Assembly: GCF_902167145.1 (NCBI RefSeq)
Contig: NC_050098.1
Location: 83,492,207 to 83,556,206, forward strand
From: Zea mays
Taxonomy: Eukaryota > Streptophyta > Magnoliopsida > Poales > Poaceae
Direction: 5' to 3'
Length of the DNA: 64,000 nt
Positions 11,859 to 23,393 of the stretch are shown here, in pieces; within the stretch, counting starts at the first letter, position 1; every line of letters begins with the position of its first letter. Below the pieces are notes generated by a model. It searched no databases. It was not told where the DNA came from and saw only the letters and a program-made list of their open reading frames with translations. Position numbers and translations under genes: made by a program.

Positions 11859-14078
11859 GACGGGTTGGTGAGGAGTTACCACAACATTCATTGTCATTGC
11901 ACTATTGTGCTGTAAAAAAATTTAACCATAGCCGAAGCTTTCTGCATTGCATTTTCGAGCGAACGCTTCGACACTTGAGATCAGCGTCGTCTCAAAAAAA
12001 ACAAAAACATTGAAATGGCCAGAGTACGATCCACTGCTAGAGTGTCCCGTGAGGGGGACGAGGCCGAAGTAACTGAGATGGCAACAATATCAGAAGTTAT
12101 GAGGCAATCGGGTCTTGTTGTGCCAGAAGAGCCTGTTGTCGAAGGTACCTCGACTGCTGAACCTGAACAAATCGCAGTTGGAGAAGGGAGTGATAACGAA
12201 GATGAAGAGGATTACATTATTCTGAGCCCAGCGAAACCTAGCCACCTTGAATTTGGTAAATCTAATGTGACAGCAGACGATATGGTTATGATGAAGAAAT
12301 TGGGCTACTTTGGAGAGGCTGAGGGTAAGCTTATTTGTTTTGCTGGCGAGGAGGTGACTCCAGAACCGAAGGAGGATGAAGTTGTTGTCTTTAAAAGCTT
12401 CTTTAGAGCACGACTTCAGTTCCCTCTATATGATATAATAGGAGAGGTTTTGAAGAACTTTGAAATATACCAACATCAACTGACACCTAATGCAATTGTT
12501 AGACTTAGTGTCTATATTTCGGCCCTCAGAAGCCATGGTATGAGTCCTAATGCCGAAGCTTTCTGCCGGGTGCACGAACTGCACTACCAAATGAAGGCCA
12601 GAGCAGATGGTCTTCATGAGAACTTTGGTTGCTACAACTTTGCGTATCGAAAGGATACAAAAACTTCGGTTCTCACCTACCGTACTAAGTGGCCGACTGG
12701 TTGGAAAAGTGAATGGTTTTATATGAACGCAGACGAGAAAAGAAGGGAGAAGCTAATGATTGTGGTCATGAGTCCACTAAAATTGAGCTTCGGGATGACA
12801 AGGCCTTTGTGCCACATGTAGCGTGGCTCTCCATGCCAGGTAGTTGAAGTGGAATTCAGAGTAGTAGTGGCTGAAGTCAGCACTAGAGATCTAGAGCAAG
12901 AATACTTGGCAAATAGGGTATTTCCAACCTCCAGTGGCTGGGGGATGCCCAAGAAGAAGGATATGGGCAAAAAGTATGAACTTGTTCGGCTCCCTTACCA
13001 TTTTAAGTTTGAGACAGAATTCAAGAAGCCATGCTAAGAATGGTAAGAAATGATTGAAACAATGTGCAATGAAATCCTTGGCAACTACACGAAGAAGGCA
13101 GACCAGTTAATGACTGCTGCCTTCGGCGCCCGGCCAAAACAAAGGCTGAATCGAGTGATGGACGCGCTAAATTTTGAATACCCAGATTATGAAAGGTTTG
13201 ACAAAGGTGCCGAAGGTTTGAAAAGGAAAAGGATTGTCAGTAATCTAAACAGGCAAGCTGCCAGGCTGGTAAAGGAGGATGAGAATATTTTGAAGAATGC
13301 AAAATCAGCTCCTGAGCCGAAAACGACAATTTCCAAAAAGTGGAAGCCTGACATGACTCCCTCTGCTGAGCCGAAGGTACATGAGGCAAGAGAAGAAGCT
13401 CCTTCAATGCCCTCTGCTGCTGAAGTAGCAGAAATTTTAAAGGTAATGACTGATTCTTTGCCCATCAAGCTGCTAAGTCCCCTGGGGCCGGAACTAACGA
13501 AATTTTTACAGAAGAAGGATCAACCTTCGGTCGCAAAGGAGAAGGCTGAAGGTCAGAAGAAATGGAGAATATTCAACGTAATGCAAGATATTGAGCGAAC
13601 ACCACCTTTAGCTTCGGTGTCCATAATGGTGCCTACTGCAAGTGCCGAAGCCACTGCCGAAGCTGCTAAACTTGTGAGCACAATGTCAAGAATTGACAAG
13701 CTCATATCAGATATGGTCGCAGAGGAGACAGTTGCGATTGCAGAGGAAAACATAGCCGCAGTGCCTGGCAAGGGCAAAGAAGTTGCTGATGCTTCTTCGG
13801 AAGAAAAAGATTTTGACCTTCGGCACCTGGGAGGTCAGGAATTGTCTGAGGCAGATAAATAGGAGCTAAAGGAATATGGAATATCCTGTGGCTATCAGCT
13901 GGGATCAATGCTCTTCGGCAGAATTGACGAAGAAGTTTTGGGATGTATTCGCGACCGTGCTAGGGCAAAAATAATCGGCACTCTATCCAAGGGTGTTGGT
14001 TTCCTGAAGCTAGAATCTGACATAAGCGGTTACCGACGGCAACATATCGTCGGCAGCCTGTTTTACTCCAATTTCAAG

Positions 14079-17000
14079 GTGAAATCTTTGTAATACGCAA
14101 CTTGTAAGAAGATATAAAAGGGGGTGAAATTATTTTCTTTATATGTGCCATCTCTATTCACCATCTCATGTGAACACCACATTTAAAAACAAAGGATTAA
14201 TAAAAGTCATACCATTAAATTGTGCATCATGCTGGATTTTATTTGGTGTGTATTCTGTGACAATAGAAAAATAAGGAAAAAAGAAATATGTTGATACCCA
14301 AATTGGAATTTGAATTCTAATGGAAATTCTATAATCTAAGAAAAGAGGGAAAATACTATACAAATAGGATAAAATAAAAATATAAATGAGTCAAAAATTC
14401 AGTTCATATGGTTATGTAAATGTAGACAATCAACCTGAGTTTGAACTTCACACAAAAGTATATTCAAATTTGAAATCTAAATTTGAAAAGGGAGAAAAGA
14501 GAAAGAAAAGAAAAAGAAAATAAACTAAACCCCTACCTGGGCCTCGGTCCCTCATTTTGGCCCACCTGAAGAAGTCACCCACGCAGCCCACCTAACAAAT
14601 CTCTCCCCACGCAGACCATCCGCATCTGTGTGCCGACAGGTGGGATCCACCTGGTCAGCCACTCTTTTCTTGCGCGTACTCATTCCCTGTCAATGTCCCG
14701 TGGGCCCAATCCATCAGCCTCATCATCACCATTTTCTTTGTCGTAACAAAAACTTCACGCGAGCTCGGGCGACCTTATCGCAACCGACTCGGTGTCCACC
14801 ACAACGAACTCCACGAGCTCCGCGCGATTTCCCCGATCCCATCCTCCTTTGGACTCGCGACTTCGGGGCACAAAACCATGGCACCGCCCTCCTCTCTCCT
14901 CTCATCTTCTTGCGCCACCGTCGCACATACAGGGAGAGAAAGGGAGAGGTCAGTCGCCGCCGGTGTCGACATCGATCTACCTTGTCGTTTGGTCCTCTGT
15001 GTCCAGGCCTGGGCATCTCAGGGGTCTGCTATTGCTTTCCGTGCGACTAATTGGGGGTGTGGTTGGTCGGTGACCACTTAATTCCTCGTCGGAGCCGGGC
15101 GGGTACGCGGATCCTCTGTAGGGCTCTTACACAAATTCCCCCTCCGTTCTCGGTGAGTTCTCGGTTTCTCACCCTCGACCTGTTCCTTTCCTTAGTTAAT
15201 GTCGCGTCGTTGCCAATTGCGTGCGGATTGGGGCGAATTCGACCTCTTGGGTCGGGAATTTGCCCTGGCGCCACCCGTATCGTGAGCAGTAGGGTTAGGC
15301 CGTGTGGTGATTGGCGCAGTCATCCCCCATGGGTTCGCCATAGTCTTAGCTTCGTGTGGAGCGGACTTCCTTCGGAGTTGGTGTAGCCAGGCCTCGCCGG
15401 GATTTTTCCGGCCATGGCCCCGCCGTGAGAGGGCGGGTGCCGCCGCGTCCGAGCACCTTGCGCGCGTTGAGTAGTGACCGTGGATGCGTGGATGAAGGGT
15501 TGAGATTAGATTCCGCGTACCCTTTCGCCACATTCGTTCTGGTTCATTCATCTAGATCGGACGGATCCGACTGACCACGCCTGTTTAAAATCCTCGCTGT
15601 TGGTTCCCAATTGGATGGTGGAGGGCGCGCACCGATTCATCAGCTCGCCGATCTAATCGAGACCGTGTAATTGTGATTGGACGGCTGTGATAGCTCTCTA
15701 CCCCTTCGGCTTGGATATTTTACTTAAGAGCCCTCGGAGAAAGTGAAAAACAACCCGCCGTCCACCAGTACTGTTCCCTGAGTCTAGGTTATCTTGCGCA
15801 GAGACCCTTGTGCTTACCAGAAAATGAGGCCCAGTCCAGAATGTCATGAAACCAGAGAAATTAATTTATAAATGGATCTTTAATAGATAAATAAATGCTA
15901 GAACTTGTTTAAATCATAGAAAAATCATTTTTAGTCCAAATTAATCCATTCCAGTTTCTAAAATTTTGTAATATTATTCTCTATCACTTAGAGTCTCTGT
16001 TTTGACATGACAACAGTAAGAAAAATAATTTCTCACTTAATCCTATTTAAGCACATAAAACCTTTGGAAATTCATATCTTAAAATCTATAACTCTAAAAA
16101 TTATGATTCATGTTCCTAGGATTTTAATTTAATGTGTAGATTATTATTATGTATTTTGTTTACATGTTTTGGTGTGATGTTTATTTTTTCTATATACTAT
16201 GTATGTTTGTATTGATGCGAGTAGAAGAGCCTGTTACTGAGGATCCTGGTGACCAGCAGATAGAAGTAGCTGAGCAGGAGCTCATTGAAGGCAAGTTGTG
16301 CCCTTGATCACCTTCATTTACCCAATAATATTCTTTAATGTCATTTATTCATGCATAGGTTTAATTTTGATAGGACCCAATAGGTCACCCTAGTCTGTTC
16401 ATCCTTTTTACCTTATTACCCCTGAATCACATGGGTAGTTTTTGCTATTGCTCTATATGGTTTTGGGATTTATGTTTCATTATATCCATGTTCCAATTAT
16501 TCTGTTATTTTATTTATGTTCATGTCAAGATTATTAAATTTTAATTGGAACATGGAGCTTAACTTGAGAAACACGTGCCACCACAAGGGTATAATGGGAC
16601 GCCCTTGGCTGACTAATTAGGAAAGCTAGTGGAAGACTACCTTACCCGAAAGGGGCAAGGGCAGTAGGGGAGTTGCATGCAAGGAGGTTCTCGGATTGAT
16701 TTTGTTGCGATGGCGGTCAGACGACGGATTCTTGCAAGTGCTCTTTCCATAAACTGTAGCGGGTTTTCGGAAGCTATTGGAACTTTGTAAAGGCCTCGTA
16801 GTGGATCCCTAGCCATTCACCTCGGTAGTGTCTAAGGGTCTAGCTAACTCTGGCAACATGGGATACACGACTTGTGGGTACAGGGTACAACCTCTGCAGA
16901 GTGTAAAACTGGTATACTAGCCGAGCTCACGGTCATGAGCAGCTCAGGACCCTCGCATGATTAAATTATGGAACCTAAATTTAATTTGTCATAAGCATTG

Positions 17001-17582
17001 CATGGGATTTTGTTATTAATTTTGTTCTATTATTTTTATTATGGTTTGGTATTTACTTACATTTAGTAATTGCTAACAAAACTTTGACCAACTTTAAAAG
17101 CAATGCTCATCTTTAAACCCCTATTGTTGATCAGCTTTACACATCACATGAACTCCTACCTTTGGTGAGTTCATGCCACATTATTCCCCACAACTTGTTG
17201 AGCGATGAACATGTGTGAGCTCAACCTTGCTGTCTCACACCCCCCAAATGAGAAGACCAGGTGGTTCAGGAGGAGCCACACGTCGAGGAGTTCGATTCGA
17301 TCTAGGTGGCGTCTCCCAGTTGACTTTCTGGCGTCAAGGATGGATTTTAGTTCGATCCATATTTATATTTTATTTTGTATGACTTCCGCTAGGTAATAAG
17401 TACTCTGATTATATTGTGACATTTATCTCAATACACTCTGTTATTATATATGTTGTCTTCTTGGCGCATGTATGAGATGCACCCAGCTTTATCCCTTAAA
17501 GCCTGGGTGTGACATTCTTTACCTAGATTCTTGTCATTTTTGTGATGGAGTAAAATATTCTAAACTTAACTTGTTTTCGCAG
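14079..17582 (+). other. Intron 1 of the antisense gene, containing a solo LTR
   Basis: The donor is AAG|GTGAAATC at 14078/14079 and the acceptor TTTTCGCAG|AGC at 17582/17583. Without the inserted LTR and its duplicated target, the intron is only about 73 bases. Splicing joins codon AAG to AGC in phase 0 and keeps the reading frame, continuing into a coiled-coil exon. The insert lies wholly within the intron, 10 bases after the donor. Splicing is predicted, not observed. Confidence 0.65.
14089..17514 (+). mobile_element. Solo LTR H-plus
   Basis: Runs from TGTAATACGC to GGGTGTGACA and is 3,426 bp long. Flanks ATCTT (14084-14088) and TTCTT (17515-17519) form an imperfect TSD, 4 of 5 bases. It is collinear with the reverse complement of H-minus across its length: start, an A/G-rich stretch near 14480-14520, a GC-rich block at 14620-15580 and the final 1 kb. 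It has no interior, PBS or PPT. ORFs in the GC-rich block overlap on both strands without motifs and are not genes. Confidence 0.85.
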
Positions 17583-18301
17583 AGCATGCTGCTAAGCAAG
17601 ACGTTAAGAATGCAGCAAGATTTCGAAGATAAGAAAAATGAGATAATAATTGAAGGCTTGGAAAACAAAATTAAGGATTTTGAAGCTTCTCTTGAAAAGA
17701 AAGATTTCTTGCTTCAAGCAATTGAAAGTTCCCTTGTGGAATTACAAGCTAAAAATGCTAGATTAAACGAGGAGCTTCTCAAAGCTCAAACAACTTTAAA
17801 GGAGAAATCGGAGCGCTTCGAGCAAGAGAGAAAAGAACTGCAAGCGAAATCCGAGGCTGAAGCTAAAAGAATACGAAGCTGCAGGAATCGCTGAAGGACC
17901 TTCGGAACAAGTGCTCGGAGTTTGCTACCCGCTGCATGGATCAATTAAAAGGAATATTCAGCTCGGTTGGGGCCAACTCTGAAGAAATTGCCCCTTCGGC
18001 TGAAGATATACCAAAAACCTTTGAGCATATCGAGAATGAAGTTGATGCACTCGACGAAGTAATAACTGGGCATGGTGATTTCTGTGCTCTGTTAGCTTCT
18101 CGTGGCACGACTGCTGCATTTTTTAAGGTCGGGTGCACACATGCTAAAACAGTAAACAAGTCAAATTTCAGCCTATCACCATCAGACTTAGTCAATATTC
18201 CTGGTGAGGCCCGAAGTATTGGAAATAGATTTATTACTCAGATTTGGGCTAAAGGCGGTCGAGAGTTAGCTGGAGACGAAGCTCGAAAACTGCTTAATTC
18301 G

Positions 18302-18379
18302 GTACGAAACTTGTACCTGTTGTTTACCTTGATCTTTCTTTATTACCATCGCATTTACCTTATACCATTCTATCTGCAG
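18302..18379 (+). other. Intron 2 of the antisense gene
   Basis: The donor is TTCG|GTACGAAAC and the acceptor TATCTGCAG|GATGG. It is 78 bases long with a T-rich interior and lies between codons. Unspliced reading stays open, so the intron is judged from the splice-site consensus and the hydrophobic, low-complexity translation of the insert. Confidence 0.55.
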
Positions 18380-18403
18380 GATGGTGGCACCGAAGGTCAG
18401 TAA

Positions 18404-18904
18404 GCCGAAGCGCATTCCGAAGGTTGCTGGGCTGAAGCTCCTTTTTATGACTTCCTGTATAGAGCTTAAGATCTCTTTGTATTATTTTTGCATAAGATTG
18501 TAATTGAGAGATGAACTCAATATTGTATATATTTGTCCATACCTTGTAATATAATTTTACCTTTCCATCCAAGTATAAGTTGCTTTGTTGTGGACGAAAC
18601 CCATAGTTACAGCTTTTGAGCCGAAGGCGAAAAACACCTTCCCTTCTTTTCGTCCACGTCAAAGCATTTCATTGTATAAAATACCCCTGTGTTCTTATTT
18701 GAGACGAAGCTTCTTCGTATTCAACGAAGCATTTTGTCGCTGAAGTCAGACAACTCTTTCTTCTCATATTATCGTTCGTGCTTCATGTCATGATAATGAT
18801 GATCCTACAAATGTCTAATGAATGTTTGTATGAATGCAAAGAATGATGCGATGAAATATGCAAATGTATGACCCGAACACACATGAAACCATACCCAGAC
18901 TTTG
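18404..18904 (+). other. 3' flank of the antisense gene
   Basis: AT-rich sequence after the stop codon with several ATAAT/TTGTAA-type stretches (about 18480-18560) that could serve as polyadenylation signals. CCGAAG/CTTCGG motifs typical of this element group continue. No coding sequence is recognisable. Confidence 0.4.
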
Positions 18905-19250
18905 CATCCCCTTAGGAATGAGTTTTGAGTCTCTTCACCTTCTATTTTGGTGGCATTTAAGCTCTGCATTCCCTTAGGAACGACTTTGGAGCTTCTTCAC
19001 CTTCTATTTCTGTGGCATTTAAGCATTCACTTAGGAACGACTTTGGAGCTTCTTCACCTTCTATTTCAGTGGTATTTTGGCTCTACATTCCCTTAGGAAT
19101 GACTTTTGAGCTTCGGAACTTACTCTGCACTCCCTTAGGAACGACTTTTGTAGCTTCGGAACTTACTCTGCGCTCCCTTAGGAACGACTTTTGTAGCTTC
19201 GTCACCTTCGGAGTGATTACAGCTTTGCATCCCCTTAGGGATGACTTTTG
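18905..19250 (+). repeat. Tandem repeats with CCCTTAGGAACGACTTT core
   Basis: Seven copies of a unit containing CTTAGGAA(C/T)GA start near 18911, 18973, 19030, 19092, 19134, 19177 and 19233. The spacing changes from 57-62 bases in the first three intervals to 42-43 in the next two, then 56. The longer units share CTTCACCTTCTATTTC, the shorter share CTTCGGAACTTACTCTG. The tract lies between the antisense gene and pol. Confidence 0.8.
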
Positions 19251-19419
19251 ATCTTTTCCCTGTTCTCTTTGCACTCGATGGTGCGGATTCTGATATTACA
19301 TGTTACATTTTTGGGGGAATTTGGCCCTTGTATTGCACAGGGCTAAACAAAAATGAAAATTACAAACTATGGCCCCATTAAAAACCTTTCTCCCCTCCTG
19401 AAAGGAAAAGGGTGCCATA
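19251..19419. other. Short non-coding stretch between repeats and truncated pol
   Basis: No gene seen. This is where element F's RNase H frame stops matching K and enters sequence belonging to the 3' half of the composite element. It marks a probable deletion joint removing the rest of RNase H and all of integrase. Confidence 0.45.
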
Positions 19420-21392
19420 GGAAAGCACCTTCTCCAATTCTGTTTCTTTGACAAACTGAGAACTTTGGAGACAAAGTACACTGGGCTTGCTTTTTAATTT
19501 GTGCTTCAAGCTTCTCCTGGACAAGCGACGCACTCACTGCAGAGTGCGAAGCTGCCACATACAGCAGCAGAGGAGCCCCTGGCGCTGGTGGAGTTAGCGT
19601 TGTTAGATCGATCAGATACTGCTTCAGCTCTTCGAAGGCTTTCTGCTGAACTGATCCCTATTGAAAGACTTCGGCCGACTTTAGCACTTTAAAGAATGGT
19701 AAATTTCTCTCTGCTGATCTGGATATAAATCGATTCAAAGATGCCAATCTTCCTGTCAGCCGCTGAGCCCCCTTCTTTGTACTTGGCGGCTCCATCCAAA
19801 GAATGGCTTCAATTTTGTGTGGATTAGCCTCGATTCCTTTTGTTGAAACTAGACAACCAAGGAATTTGCCCTTCTTTACTCCGAAGACACATTTTTCTGG
19901 ATTCAACTTCAGGCCAGCTTGCCTAAAGTTAGCAAATGTTTCCTGTAAATCAGCAATGTGATTTTCTTGCTTCGTGATTTTTATTATGATATCATCAACA
20001 TATGTTAGCACATTTCTGCCTATCTGAGAATGAAGGACTTGCGTTGTCATCCTGTTGAGGCTTCCTCCAGCATTCTTGAGCCCCTCAGGCATCCGAAGGT
20101 AACAATATGTACCACTGGGGGTGATGAAGCTGGTTTTTGGCTCATCTTCCTTCTTCATCCAGATTTGATGATAGCCTGAATAACAGTCTAATAGACTCAT
20201 GAGCTCTGACAAAGATGTTGCATCTACTAGAGAATCTATCCTTGGTAATGGAAATTCATCCTTCGGACAAGCCTTGTTGAGATCAGTAAAATCAATGCAC
20301 ATTCTCCATTTACCATTGGCCTTCTTCACCATAACAGTGTTAGGTAGCCATTCTGGATATTTTACTTCTCTGATGACTCCAGCGCTAAGAAGTCTTTTAA
20401 CTTCATTCCGACCACCTTCGGCTTTGTCATCAGACATTTTCCGAAGCCTCTGCTTTCTGGGTCTGAAGGATGGGTCAACATTGAGCGAGTGTTCAATAAC
20501 ATCCATGTTGACACCACAGAGATCATTAGCTGACCATGTGAAGACATCTTTGTTGTTGAACAGGAACCTTATCAAGGTTTTCTCCTGCTCCTTAGACAAT
20601 TGAGATCCTAGCAGCACCTTTTGCTCTGCTATATCTTCACATAAAAGCATGGGCTTTGGCTGATCAGCCGAAGCAGCCTTCTCCCTTCTATACTTGTATT
20701 GCTCACAAGCTTCGGCCCCATCTATGTTATGGATTGCTTTTGAATCTGTCCAGTTTCCTTCGGCCTTTCTGGCAGCTTCCTGACTTCCATGAATAGCAAT
20801 AGGCCCTTGATCCGAAGGTATCTTCATGCAAAGATATGCTGGGTGAAGAATTGCTTCAAAAGCATTGAGTGTCCCACGACCAATGATTGCATTGTAGGGG
20901 TACTCCATGTCGACAATATCGAACACAACTTCCTCAGTCCTTGTATTATTCAAAAATCCGAAGGTCACTGGCATTGTGATCTTGCCAAGCGCTACAATTT
21001 GCCTTCCTCCGAAGCCACAAAGAGGGTGTGTAGCATCATGAATCTTATCCTCTGGCTCTTGCATCTGTCTGAAGGCCTTAGCAAATATAATATCTGCTGC
21101 ACTGCCTATATCAACCAGAACATTGTGGACCAGAAATCCTTTGATGACACAAGAAATAACCATAGCATCATTGTGAGGGTAATCCTTGAACTTAAGGTCC
21201 TCTTGGGAGAAGGTAATTGGGATGTGGGACCATCTTGACTTGATGAAAGGTCCTTTTACCCCGACATGCTGTACCCTTCTCTGTGCCTCCTTCTTCTACT
21301 TCTTGTGCTGGCTCTGAGCATGAACCGCCTGTTATCGGGAGTACCAGCTTCGGAGCCGAAGCAGCACCAGTTTGATTGTTGAACGAAGCCAT
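19420..21392 (-). pseudogene. pol fragment of gag-less Tat element F (protease-RT, truncated RNase H)
   Basis: Read on the minus strand, an ATG at 21392 lies ~45 bases from the PBS and begins MASFNNQTGAASAPKLVLP with no gag in front. A frameshift near 21190 leads into a 501-codon frame with an aspartic-protease-like VLVDIGSAADIIF and the RT motifs WRMCIDFTDLNKACPKDEFP, SFITPSGTYCYLRMPEG and YVDD. The connection-type segment GRLASLNRFISRSAERNLPF follows, then a stop at 19658. RNase H sequence (LLYVAASHSAVSASLVQEK) continues past the stop, then ends near 19420 where it joins unrelated sequence. The integrase is absent. It is therefore inactive. The closest relative in the window is K (30774-34166). 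Confidence 0.85.
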
Positions 21393-21421
21393 CAGCTCAA
21401 AAAAGTGGAAGTGAGTTCACC

Positions 21422-21436
21422 GGAGGTGGGCGCCAA
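21422..21436 (-). other. Primer-binding site of element F
   Basis: On the minus strand TTGGCGCCCACCTCC directly follows the LTR end. The same motif, position and context recur in K (34201-34212) and L (36391-36404), the form typical of Tat-lineage elements. Confidence 0.75.
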
Positions 21437-22064
21437 TGTTGGGGACTTATTCTCAAATGCTTCGTCTTAAGAACAAGGCAACACAAAAATAAGTATTAAT
21501 ACCCTTCGTCCGTTGAAGCATTACCTCCCCAAGGATTTAATGAGCTTCGGACGAAGGTCATGAGTAAAATATCACGAAGGTCACACCTTCGTGATCAGAC
21601 TTATAAAACAATATGGAATAAAATGTAAAACATGAAACATTATAGAAAGATATACTAAAAATAGATAGCACTATTCACACATTTTATTATGTGAATTTAA
21701 ATATTAAAGTATAATATTCAAGTACATTTATACCTTCGTCTTAGCAGAAAACAATAATTCCAGCGTAATGTGTCAGCAGCTACAGGATTGCGTGAACAGT
21801 ACGGGGGTATTGTTCATCTATTTATAGGCACAGGGCGCAGCCTGTAAAATTACATTTATGCCCCTTACAATCCACTATAATAATGACACAAAACATTGCG
21901 GGTCTTTTAAGTCATTTCATCTTTAAGTCGGTTCACCCCTTCGTCTTGAGATCTGTCACCGTGCCGAAGCTTTATAGGTGATAGCTTTGGCGCTGCTTCT
22001 GATAGGATTTGCCGAAGGTGTTCTCTTTCTTTAGGATCTTCGGCTATGAAGCATACCCCCAACA
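21437..22064 (-). mobile_element. 5' LTR of element F
   Basis: 628 bp, from TGTTGGGGAC to CCCCAACA, with a minus-strand TATAAATA at about 21818-21825 and the GAACAGTAC-type inverted repeat at 21794-21815. It belongs to the same group as E's LTRs but is clearly a different subfamily. On its right the flank starts ACTGC within protease-coding sequence of another copy (element K has the uninterrupted site GCTGCACTGCCTGTG near 33870). F therefore inserted into a Tat pol gene. No left-hand partner LTR remains. Confidence 0.8.
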
Positions 22065-22202
22065 ACTGCCTGTGTCTACCAGGACATTGTGGACCAGAAA
22101 TCCCTTGATGACACAAGATATGACCATTGCGTCATTGTGAGGATAATCCTTAAACTGACGGTCTTCCTGAGAGAAGGTAATTGGAATGTGAGACCACTTG
22201 GA
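22065..22202 (-). pseudogene. Protease-region remnant of element E pol
   Basis: About 138 bases matching the stretch of K at about 33875-34018: on the minus strand it encodes the region just before and into the protease (WSHIPITFSQED-like, then VLVDT). It is the piece of E interrupted by F. It ends abruptly at a TGAAG that is shared with the following LTR sequence. Confidence 0.75.
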
Positions 22203-22745
22203 TTTGATGAAGCCTAAGGCTAATCAACAAAGTAAAGGTTGGTCAAAATTTTATTAGCAGTTACTAAGTGTAAGTAAATACCAAACCATAATAATAGTAA
22301 ATAAAAGTAATAATAAAATAATCCCAATGCGATACAAATGACAAATTGAATTTAATTCCATAAATTAATCATGTGAGTGTCCAAGCTACTCATGACTGTG
22401 AGCACGACTAGTATACCAGTTTTACACTCTGCAGAGGTTGCACATCTTTACCCACAAGTCGTGTTACCCATTTGCCACGGGGTTGATCGGACCCCATACA
22501 CCTCAACCAAGGAAGCGAGGCAGGGTACCACTACGAGGCCTTTACAAAGTTCCACTAGATTCAGAAAACCCGCTACAGTTCTAGGAAGCTCCAGTGCAGG
22601 GATCCCTCGCCTAACCGCCATCGCAGCAAAATCAACCCAAGGACCTCCCCACATTGACCACTCCCCTACTGCCCTTGCCCCTATTAGGTAAGGTAGTCAT
22701 CCACTAGCTTTCCTAGTTAATCAGCTAAGGGCATCCCATACCACC
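22203..22745 (-). repeat. Second copy of the H-minus left flank
   Basis: Closely repeats 10439-11000, including the final CCATACCACC before a TGTTGG LTR. One 26-base deletion near 22234 lies between GTTG direct repeats. Because H-minus is a single solo LTR, this extra copy can only come from a second version of the locus. It begins at a 5-base microhomology (TGAAG) with the E pol remnant. Confidence 0.8.
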
Positions 22746-23393
22746 TGTTGGTCCTTGTTCTCAGATGTTATATATCAAGAACAAAGCAACACAATTGTTA
22801 ATGATTAGAAACCTTCGTCCTTCAGAACATTATCTCCCTTCGGGTATAATGATCTTCAAACGAAGGTTATGGAGGACATACCTTCATAATCTCAGTAAAT
22901 GAATATAAATGAAGGCACATGAAACACAAAAGAATGTAAATAATGATGATATATCGATAAATTATTTACATTCTCATTTCATAAACATGAATAAATATTC
23001 ATAATATTCATATTTTATTGATACCTTCGGCTTGTCAGAAGGCGTGAACGTGAGAGTGACGCGAGAGCTATTATAGTGCAACCTGAACAGTGCAGGGGTA
23101 CTGTTCATCTATTTATAGGCATGGGACGCAGCCCGGACAAAATTACATCCATGTCCCTGATAACTAATTATGATCATAATACAGACTATTAAGGACTATA
23201 CAGTCTTTTCCTCTTTAGGTCGGTATCGTCCTTCGTCTTTATCTTGACACCAAGCTGAAGCTCTTTCAATCGTAGCTTCGGCTTTGTCCGCATCATCTTC
23301 GGCCTATATATTTATGTCACACCTGCCTTTGTACTGTCTTGTTGAAGGTGTTTTTTCCTTGAGGACCTTCGGCAGAGAAGAAGACCCCCAACA
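22746..23393 (-). mobile_element. Right-hand LTR of E (now solo-like)
   Basis: 648 bp, near-identical to 11001-11649. It is flanked on both sides by CCACC (22741-22745 and 23394-23398) and on the left by H sequence, not by a PBS, so locally it looks like a solo LTR. The minus-strand TATA and inverted repeat GAACAGTGC/GTACTGTTC lie at about 23085-23115. Confidence 0.85.

Larger units (their letters stand above)
12015..18403 (+). pseudogene. Antisense extra gene of element E (gypsy-type transposon domain protein), spliced, broken
   Basis: A long plus-strand ORF lies opposite to pol of the same element. Exon 1 (12015-14078) stays in one frame for 688 codons, with in-frame stops only at 12819 (TAG), 13035 and 13044 (TAA) and 13860 (TAG). 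It starts MARVRSTARVSREGDEAEV. Residues ~115-240 contain KSFFRARLQFPLYDIIGEVL and HQLTPNAIVRLSVYI, followed by NFGCYNF and a WP-W-EWFY motif. This pattern resembles the Pfam family 'putative gypsy type transposon' (PF04195). Exon 2 (17583-18301) is a predicted coiled coil with one frameshift near 17876. Exon 3 (18380-18403) ends DGGTEGQ. Extra antisense ORFs near the 3' LTR are known in Tat-lineage elements such as Grande. The function is unknown. Confidence 0.75.

Noticed and set aside
14131..14145. TTCTT at 14135 as the left boundary of H-plus
   Set aside because: The sequence 14089-14140 aligns with the start of H-minus (TGTAATACCC...), so the LTR begins at 14089 and the TSD is the imperfect ATCTT/TTCTT.
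14628..15574. Cluster of GC-rich ORFs that might be a host gene
   Set aside because: The block is part of solo LTR H-plus and is matched in the reverse LTR H-minus (24600-25330), with no conserved frame.
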